64,000 nt of DNA, taken from contig JALHOJ010000007.1 in NCBI GenBank assembly GCA_022843045.1, positions 1 through 64,000 on the forward strand. Reading direction: 5' to 3'. Made by a program: the position numbers and the translations under genes. This DNA comes from Phycisphaerales bacterium (GTDB lineage Bacteria; Planctomycetota; Phycisphaerae; Phycisphaerales; UBA1924). How positions within the stretch are numbered: the first letter of the stretch is position 1; every line of letters begins with the position of its first letter. The notes beneath the pieces are model-generated. The model had not been told where the DNA came from, did no database searches, and was given only the letters and a program-made list of their open reading frames with translations. Positions 58,601 to 64,000 of this stretch are shown piece by piece.

Positions 58601-60181
58601 CTGCTCGCCAAAGACGGCTTGCTCGTCGGCGCGCTGGGCCAGACCGCCGACATTCGCGTCGTCGCCAATTCCAACGCCGATGCGTCTCAGGCAGACGCCG
58701 CCATCACGCTCACCGCCCCCAACGTCACCACCACCGGCCCGCTCAAACTCCGCCAGGAACCCACGCGCCTCTCGCTCGTCGAGCCCGCGCGATTCACGAT
58801 CAAGGCCCAGCCCTCCTTCGTCGAAGCGCTCCTCAAGCCCAAGGACGCAGCCAACACCGCAGCCAAGGCCCCCCCCCTCGCCCTCTCGCAAGAAACCACC
58901 ATCGACCTCGCGATCAACACCCTGGTCCTCCCTCGCGCCGCCAAGAACGCCGACGGCACGCCCGCCAAGGCCCCGCCGCCGGACGTCGCCCTCGCCCTGA
59001 CGATTCCGCAGGCCGCCCTCCGCACCAGCGACAACCAGATTCTCAACATCGCCAACACCCGCGTCACCATCAACCCCGCGACCAACATCGCTGGCGTGAC
59101 CCCGGGCGACAAGCCCCTCGCCTTCGACATCGCCGTCGACAGCGTGCAGGTGCCCAACCAACAAGTTTCGGGCTCCGAAGCATCCGGCAAGGTCGCCCTC
59201 ACCGGCAACGTCCGCAACCTTGTCGACGCCACAGGTGCCTTCAGCATGGACGGCGCAATCCTCGACGCCCGAGGCGACATGCCCAGCGTCCCCACCGCCC
59301 TGCTCGACGTGCTCGCAAAGAAAGATGGCTTGCTCGTCGAGGCTCTGGGCCCCATCATCGAAGTGAAACTGCTCGCCGAGCGCTATCCGCTGATGGGCAA
59401 GCCCGTCGCGGGCGTCGCGCCAGGCGTGCTGGACCTCCATGCCAAGAGCGGCCGCGCCAGCGCGAGCATCAAGGGCAACCTCGAAGACGCCGTGCTCGTC
59501 TCCAGCGAGCCCATGCGGGCCGACCTCCTCGAGATCACTGCCGGCCTCGCGGGCCGCGTCGTCAAAGGTCTGCCCTTGCTTGGCACATTCGAAAAGAAGC
59601 GCGAGGATCGCCCCGCGAGCCTCGTCGCCACCGGCCTGCGCGTCCCGCTCAGCAACGACCTGTCCAAACTCAGCGGCCAGGTCACCATCGACCCAGGCCA
59701 ACTCCGCTTCGGCGCAGGCTCAGAATTCGCGCAACTGCTCAACCTCGCCAAGATCAAGACCAACACCAGCATCGGCACGCGGCTTGATCCCCTCACCATC
59801 ACCGTCACCAACGGCGTCGCAACCTACCCCAAGTGGCGCGTCCCCCTGGGCGAGTTCACCATGGAAACCGAAGGCACCGTCGATCTGGTCAATCGCCAAA
59901 TCGACGTCGTGACGTACATCCCCTTCGGCGCCCTCGCCGACGAAGCCGCCGGCCTCTTCAACACCGGCGCAGGCGGCAAGCTGAGCGAACTCCTGGGCGG
60001 CGCAAGCCCCATCATCAACGCCGCCAGCATGATGCCCTTCCGCACCAAAGGCTCGATGGACAAGCCCAGCACACGCCCCGACCTCGAACTCTTCGGCAAG
60101 CAATTCCTGAACCAACTCAAACCCGAGAACCTCATCGAACGCGGGCTGGGCGAACTGCTCAAGCCCCGCGAAAAGAAGTAA
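55643..60181 (+). CDS. large AsmA-like protein (N-terminal TM, repetitive lipid-transfer-like body)
   Basis: N-terminal KKLLLGLAAGVLVLVGGVILLAP; long low-complexity Ala/Thr-rich body; C-terminal IDVVTYIPFGALADEAAGLFNTGAGGKLSELLGGASPIINAASMMPFRTKGSMDKPSTRPDLELF. Confidence 0.7.
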   Translation: MSTPAQPNSSTNLPKKSRKKLLLGLAAGVLVLVGGVILLAPTLAGAFAPGIIAGQAGKFVKGKVAVADASFSWGGPQRIQGLTWTDDQGKEVVKTTVSTSAGLIGLITGSLDIGQLNVSDTSVKLVRHADGQLNVQKLLVPQPAGPAGGAAPAGESQSKPIQLPKGLKAKLTVNKVDLTLIDEAGVGGAASPTTVRLANVLATADIDPTQPLKATFAADASSGTSGEGKIELDLTATNWADSAGIVTIDAATLQAKLGITSLPMALVDGLVGPVVKDQSGKPVPLAAALGPTLNVTVNANGTIKDAAADLNVTLQRLTANGTLRVADGTLTATQPVTVAIKGAALTDLVPALRAALATNQQANSNQTGIDAMPDVTARLADVRVKLPQGGAPLDLRGAAATIALETTQVTGSVVTTEGERPRVMRIAPLAATLRTADLAQGANLTLQTNATLDSQPAGDIAVNAAVAGLLDAQGAPVKGMPSSIDADLRVQRIATAVVQPFVRAMNLDLARDIGPTLDLELSAKTAAASNAPAGTQPPLDINLRADAAMLRARGGFTLRQDALAGRAVGGQGEPVLIIEADAGGRLAEAITSKGPWKVSAAPGGSGKTMVRVNWLNLPLTSDRKPDLRQADGSVGIDLEQLVITKVDAASTASPATAPRAITLPKFGAGVSIAKGGKLAVGAQGQFAYAGQQGGIGANFTVPDAIIAAPAGSAQPWAIADPMTLRPEGGVEIVNLSTALAELFVAPPAVDPATGKPGLDIVALLREVVGPGVVIRANTKPAANQADALALDAVIDSGQFKLTTNATLAPTLVTIAGLALDTTLSPQSAASVLATLAPDMPEADRPRLAGPARATFTVEPLTIPLDKDRKPKLAEAGTLKAKFTLPGRVLVDNLKTSDTQRARAGVEDFTLDLEAPVSSLLATDQGGKPGEAGLSLRGNLLGAPQGTTERALGELDGSARIALAAAKPQSLRADIALAKLSTAGLDSLLAKDGLLVGALGQTADIRVVANSNADASQADAAITLTAPNVTTTGPLKLRQEPTRLSLVEPARFTIKAQPSFVEALLKPKDAANTAAKAPPLALSQETTIDLAINTLVLPRAAKNADGTPAKAPPPDVALALTIPQAALRTSDNQILNIANTRVTINPATNIAGVTPGDKPLAFDIAVDSVQVPNQQVSGSEASGKVALTGNVRNLVDATGAFSMDGAILDARGDMPSVPTALLDVLAKKDGLLVEALGPIIEVKLLAERYPLMGKPVAGVAPGVLDLHAKSGRASASIKGNLEDAVLVSSEPMRADLLEITAGLAGRVVKGLPLLGTFEKKREDRPASLVATGLRVPLSNDLSKLSGQVTIDPGQLRFGAGSEFAQLLNLAKIKTNTSIGTRLDPLTITVTNGVATYPKWRVPLGEFTMETEGTVDLVNRQIDVVTYIPFGALADEAAGLFNTGAGGKLSELLGGASPIINAASMMPFRTKGSMDKPSTRPDLELFGKQFLNQLKPENLIERGLGELLKPREKK

Positions 60182-60247
60182 ACCAAATGCCACGTTGCGG
60201 GCTAGGCGTCAGCAAGCGCCGAACGCTCAGCGGCGTGCGTTACCCCT

Positions 60248-60344
60248 CGAACGCAGAGGAAAACAGAGACAGAGCAAACGAGGAAGACAGAGTTCACTCT
60301 CTGTTTTCCTCTCTTCTTGGCTCCTCCGTCTTCCTCCGCGTTCG
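60248..60344. repeat. intergenic GA/CT-rich inverted repeat
   Basis: GAGGAAAACAGAGA (60256-60269) / TCTCTGTTTTCCTC (60298-60311); ends CGAACGCAGAGGA / TCCTCCGCGTTCG. Confidence 0.9.
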
Positions 60345-60397
60345 ACGGGCCGGACACGACCAGAATTGATCCGCCCTCCCGTTTCGTACACTTCCCC

Positions 60398-61531
60398 GTG
60401 CTCCCCCTCATCGCAATCTCCATGGGCGATCCCCTCGGCATCGGCCCGGAAGTGATCGCCAAATCCCTCGCAGACGGCGCGGTGCGTTCCCGCGCGCGAT
60501 GGGTCATCTTGGGCGATTCCCGCACCATGGCGAACGCGGCAACCGCCTGCAACCTCCCCGCCCTCTGGACCGACCTCCCCGCCGCCGCCCTCGCCAGCAA
60601 CCGCTTCGTCCCCGATCGCGCAGGCGAGGTGGTCGTGGTGGACATCCACGCCGACGAGGACCAACCCGAATCGTCGCGCTCAAATGCACGCGCAACCCCT
60701 GCACAAGCCGGCGCAGCGTCGTACGCCTACGTCGAGCAAGCCATCGCCCTCGCCAAATTCCCCGCCGATCACCCCTGGCACGCGAGCGCCGTCGTCACCG
60801 CCCCCATCAGCAAGCACCACTGGTCCCTCGCCGGCCACACGCGCTTCCCGGGCCACACCGAACTCTTCGCCCACGCGACCAACACGCCCAAGTTCGCGAT
60901 GATGTTCCACGCCCCGCCCATCGAAGACGCTTCGCCAAACGCCGGGGCTGAGGCTCTGCGAAGCCCCGGGTCCCACCCTCCGCCCATCTCCCACGTCGGC
61001 CTCAACCTCATCCTCGCCACCGTCCACCAACCCCTGCGCACCGTCGCCAGCACGCTCACCACCCAGCGCATCGTGGACGTCATCACCTTGGGCGCTCAGC
61101 AACTCCAACGCATGGGCATCGAGAGCCCCCGCATCGGCGTCTGCGGCCTCAACCCCCACGCCGGCGAACAAGGTCTGCTTGGCGACGAAGACGACCGCAT
61201 CATCGCCCCCGCGGTTCTTCAGGCTCGCGCCGCAGGCTTGAGCGCCACCGGCCCCCACCCCGCCGACACCATCTTCCAATCCGCCCTCTCCCGCCTGTCA
61301 AGGGGCGTCCTCCACGCCCCCGCCCGCTTTGACCTCGTCGTCGCCATGTACCACGACCAGGGCCTGGCACCACTGAAGACCCTCGCCTGGGACCGCGCCG
61401 TCAACCTCACCGTCGGCCTCCCCTTCCTCCGCACCAGCCCCGACCACGGCACCGCCTTCGACATCGCGGGCAAGGGCCTCGCCCACGAAGGCAGCATGAA
61501 GGCCGCCCTGCTCCTCGCCACGCCCCAGTAG
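60398..61531 (+). CDS. pdxA: 4-hydroxythreonine-4-phosphate dehydrogenase
   Basis: IAISMGDPLGIGPEVIAKSL, VVTAPISKHHW, GHTELFA, MYHDQGLAPLKTLAWDRAVNLTVGLPFLRTSPDHGTAFDIAGKG; GTG start inferred. Confidence 0.93.
   Translation: MLPLIAISMGDPLGIGPEVIAKSLADGAVRSRARWVILGDSRTMANAATACNLPALWTDLPAAALASNRFVPDRAGEVVVVDIHADEDQPESSRSNARATPAQAGAASYAYVEQAIALAKFPADHPWHASAVVTAPISKHHWSLAGHTRFPGHTELFAHATNTPKFAMMFHAPPIEDASPNAGAEALRSPGSHPPPISHVGLNLILATVHQPLRTVASTLTTQRIVDVITLGAQQLQRMGIESPRIGVCGLNPHAGEQGLLGDEDDRIIAPAVLQARAAGLSATGPHPADTIFQSALSRLSRGVLHAPARFDLVVAMYHDQGLAPLKTLAWDRAVNLTVGLPFLRTSPDHGTAFDIAGKGLAHEGSMKAALLLATPQ
60941..60971. repeat. GC-rich palindromic repeat in frame in pdxA
   Basis: GCCGGGGCTGAGGCTCTGCGAAGCCCCGGGT; encodes AGAEALRSPG. 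Confidence 0.85.
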
Positions 61532-61554
61532 CACGGGCGTCCCGCCCGTGAGTC
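61532..61554. repeat. CACGGGCGTCCCGCCCGTGAGTC palindromic repeat
   Basis: Immediately after the pdxA stop; related CCCGGGCGCCCCGCCCGTGAGTC at 15191-15213. Confidence 0.75.
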
Positions 61555-61811
61555 GCGGAGGGCCGGGCCTTCTAGGCCCGAGCCCGCACCCAAGAAACCA
61601 GTGTTAGAAGCAGACGCTCTCCTTCCAACCACCAGCAACGCCCCGCGGCACCAAAACCCACATTCCCGCCTCGACCACCCACCCACCAAACCCACAACCA
61701 GCCGCAAAGCCAGCAGGCTGTGGCATGGTACAATTGCTGGTGTAAGGCCGTGCTACGTGCCGTGCCTGCTGGTTTTATCGCCGACACACCCACAAGCCGT
61801 GGCCATAAATT

Positions 61812-62165
61812 ATGAAGTATTATGCAAACAAGAGAATGCTTTGTCTTACTCTCTTGTGGTGTGGATTGTTGTCGATTATTCCTTTGTTCTACATAATCTC
61901 GGCAACACACGCTGCCACGAAGTACCCTACCTCACTGTCAATTGCCATGTTTGCTTTATTCGGATTTTTGTTTTTTATTGCTGTACTTAACATACCTCAA
62001 AAGATAGTAATTACAAACCGATATGTTTTTATCAAGAGGATAATGTGCACGCGGAAATACTCTACAAACCAAGTGTTTAACTGCAAAAACATTCTTTTGA
62101 TCAAAAATAAGAACGGTGCAATTATCGAAAGAATCGACATGATATATTTTGATAAAATTCCATGA
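61812..62165 (+). CDS. AT-rich ORF, membrane protein of unknown function
   Basis: MKYYANKRMLCLTLLWCGLLSIIPLFYIIS...IVITNRYVFIKRIMCTRKYSTNQVFNCKNILLIKNKNGAIIERIDMIYFDKIP; composition clearly AT-rich against GC-rich neighbours. Confidence 0.55.
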   Translation: MKYYANKRMLCLTLLWCGLLSIIPLFYIISATHAATKYPTSLSIAMFALFGFLFFIAVLNIPQKIVITNRYVFIKRIMCTRKYSTNQVFNCKNILLIKNKNGAIIERIDMIYFDKIP

Positions 62166-62436
62166 TCTTCGTGTCCGTATCCGGTGGTCGGGCGGGTGGC
62201 GCAACCTGACTTCCTGAAACAGCAGGCGGAAGCTCTCCACCCGTGCCACATGCTTCGCCGCAGCTTTGGGCGGCGATGCTTGTGGCGAATCACCGCAAGC
62301 ATGCCCAACCGGCTTCCGCTACGCGATCACACTCGCGGCCAATTGCCAGGTGCGCCCACACTGTCGCTCTATCGCTCTATCGCTCTTCCCCACTCCGTCT
62401 CTCCGTCTCTTCTCTCCTCTTCCCGTACCCTCCCCC

Positions 62437-63159
62437 ATGCCCGCCCCCTGGCTCCCTCTCCCCCTCCTCGCACCCATCCTCATCGCCCTCGCCTTCTTCG
62501 CCGGCTCCATCCCCTTCTCGCTCCTCATCGGCAAGCTCAAAGGCGTTGACATCCGCACCGTGGGCAGCGGCAACGTCGGTGCGACCAATCTTGGCCGGGC
62601 CCTGGGCCGCAAGTTCTTCTTCTTTGGCTTCTTTGCAGACATGCTCAAAGGCCTGTTGCCCGTGCTGCTTGCCGGGTTTGCCCTCGGCACCATCGCACAT
62701 TGGGAAGCACCCTTGGACCGCACCTGGATCTGGCTCGCCTGCGTCGTCGCCGCGACCCTCGGCCACATCTTCTCTCCCTGGATCGGCTTCAAGGGCGGCA
62801 AGGGTGTGGCCACCGGCTTCGGCGGTTTGCTGGGCGTCTTTCCGATGCTCACGTTCGCCGGCGGCGGCGCGCTGGTCGTGTTCCTCATCTGCTTCGCGAT
62901 CTCACGCCGCATCAGCGTCGGCTCGATCGCCGGGGCGATGTCGGTCTGCCTGTGGGTCCTGCTGCTCGCCTTCCGCAGCGACGGCTGGAAAGTCGGCGCG
63001 CTGCTGAAGGGCAGCTCGGCGATCTACTTCTGGGTGACGCTGGGCATCGGCCTGCTGGTCGTCTTCACGCACCGGGCCAACATCAAGCGCCTGCTCGCCG
63101 GGACCGAGCCGCAGTACCGCCCCAGCAAGGCCGGCCCGACCCCGCAGGCGCAGCAGTAG
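62437..63159 (+). CDS. plsY: glycerol-3-phosphate acyltransferase PlsY
   Basis: GSIPFSLLIGKLKGVDIRTVGSGNVGATNLGRALG, GHIFSPWIGFKGGKGVATGFG. Confidence 0.93.
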   Translation: MPAPWLPLPLLAPILIALAFFAGSIPFSLLIGKLKGVDIRTVGSGNVGATNLGRALGRKFFFFGFFADMLKGLLPVLLAGFALGTIAHWEAPLDRTWIWLACVVAATLGHIFSPWIGFKGGKGVATGFGGLLGVFPMLTFAGGGALVVFLICFAISRRISVGSIAGAMSVCLWVLLLAFRSDGWKVGALLKGSSAIYFWVTLGIGLLVVFTHRANIKRLLAGTEPQYRPSKAGPTPQAQQ

Positions 63160-63304
63160 CCGCACTTTTGTTATCGGGCATGGAACAATTCCTGCTGACA
63201 ACGCCCGAATCTTGGGTCGTGCATGCCAATTCGCCGATGGCCTGAAACGGCTGCGCCGTCTAGCGCGGCGTCGCCCTCTCGCGACCTCGATTTGGAGCCC
63301 CTTC

Positions 63305-63664
63305 ATGCGACTGAGCACCCCAAGTGAATCGCACAATCTCCCGATGTCCTTGCGTGGTATGGGTTTGCGAAGTATTCGCAAGCCCGCCCCAAGCATCGGA
63401 GGTCGATGGATGCGAAGTGACGCCAACGTTGATGCTCTGACCGCCCCCCTCCGCCTGACCGGCGAAGGCTCCTTCCCCGAAGCCCCCGCCCGCACCTGGC
63501 GCCCGCGAAACAACTGGCAGCCCGGCGCGCACGAATCGATGGATTCGATCGCCCAAGTCGAGTCCGCTCTCGAGCACGTCGAACGCCAGTTCGAGAACCT
63601 CAAGATTCTCCTGCACCTCGACGACCCCCAGGGCAGCCCCAACAGCGGCCCCCGCGCGGCCTGA
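63305..63664 (+). CDS. hypothetical protein, start uncertain
   Basis: C-terminal half SMDSIAQVESALEHVERQFENLKILLHLDDPQG is protein-like; followed by a terminator. Confidence 0.4.
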   Translation: MRLSTPSESHNLPMSLRGMGLRSIRKPAPSIGGRWMRSDANVDALTAPLRLTGEGSFPEAPARTWRPRNNWQPGAHESMDSIAQVESALEHVERQFENLKILLHLDDPQGSPNSGPRAA

Positions 63665-63683
63665 ACAACAAACACCATGACGG

Positions 63684-63716
63684 ACGAGCCGCTCCACGCG
63701 GCTCGTGGCGTTTTTG
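63684..63716 (+). terminator. Rho-independent terminator
   Basis: ACGAGCCGC-TCCAC-GCGGCTCGT then GGCGTTTTT. Confidence 0.8.
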
Positions 63717-63732
63717 GGAGCTGTTGGCTCGT

Positions 63733-63792
63733 GAACGCAGAGGAAAACAGAGGGGCACGAAGTGAAGAACGCGGAGAATCTCCTCTGCGTTC
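63733..63792. repeat. GA/CT-rich inverted repeat copy
   Basis: GAACGCAGAGGA (63733-63744) / TCCTCTGCGTTC (63781-63792). Confidence 0.9.
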
Positions 63793-64000
63793 AAGGGCTC
63801 ACGGGTCCGGATGGATGCTCGACGCTTCCTGACGGGCGCGTTTCGTGTGGGAAAACCAAAAAACTTCTCGAAACATGGAAAGAAGTTCGTGAACTTCGGG
63901 AGCCGACAGGTAGACTGTGGGAGCGAGACTTTGCGTCATCATCGCACCCGTGTGGGGCAGGGTGCGTATGTCCGGAAGGGGTCGGTGGGGGCTTGGGAAA

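Noticed and set aside
55670-59701. Long minus-strand ORFs (682 and 557 aa) opposite the AsmA-like gene
   Set aside because: Antisense shadow ORFs typical of high GC; compositionally Gly/Asp/Glu-rich with no recognisable domains, while the plus-strand protein has a clear N-terminal TM and coherent C-terminus.
61812-62165. AT-rich island as an insertion sequence
   Set aside because: No transposase-like ORF or convincing terminal inverted repeats.
1-64000. tRNA or rRNA genes
   Set aside because: No cloverleaf-compatible T-loop/acceptor pattern or rRNA signature was recognised by eye in the intergenic regions; a tRNAscan run would be needed to be certain.

Overview
High-GC chromosomal window whose gene content and signatures resemble a planctomycete (Phycisphaerae-like): paired GC-type dockerin repeats, PEP-CTERM-like tails, and zinc-ribbon membrane proteins. 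Most of it is core genome: miaA, rpmB, mcsA/mcsB, nadE, nrdR, carB, serA, mutS, glmM, nuoG, pdxA, plsY. Accessory blocks are an arsR-arsC-arsM operon, a COG0523 GTPase operon behind a Fur/Zur-like palindrome, a carotenoid-type desaturase/acyltransferase/glycosyltransferase cluster, an isolated secretin, three dockerin-bearing exported proteins and one AT-rich ORF island. The most unusual signal is a set of dispersed, GA/CT-rich or GC-rich imperfect palindromes that occur between genes and also in frame inside housekeeping genes (nadE, carB, mutS, pdxA). Other leads are a ~110-aa in-frame insertion in CarB, an unannotated 20-aa lysine-rich ORF with its own Shine-Dalgarno and terminator, and a putative zinc-starvation operon encoding a cysteine-depleted FmdB-like protein. 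No CRISPR array, rRNA, tRNA or clear transposase was found. All family calls come from reading motifs by eye; no searches were run.
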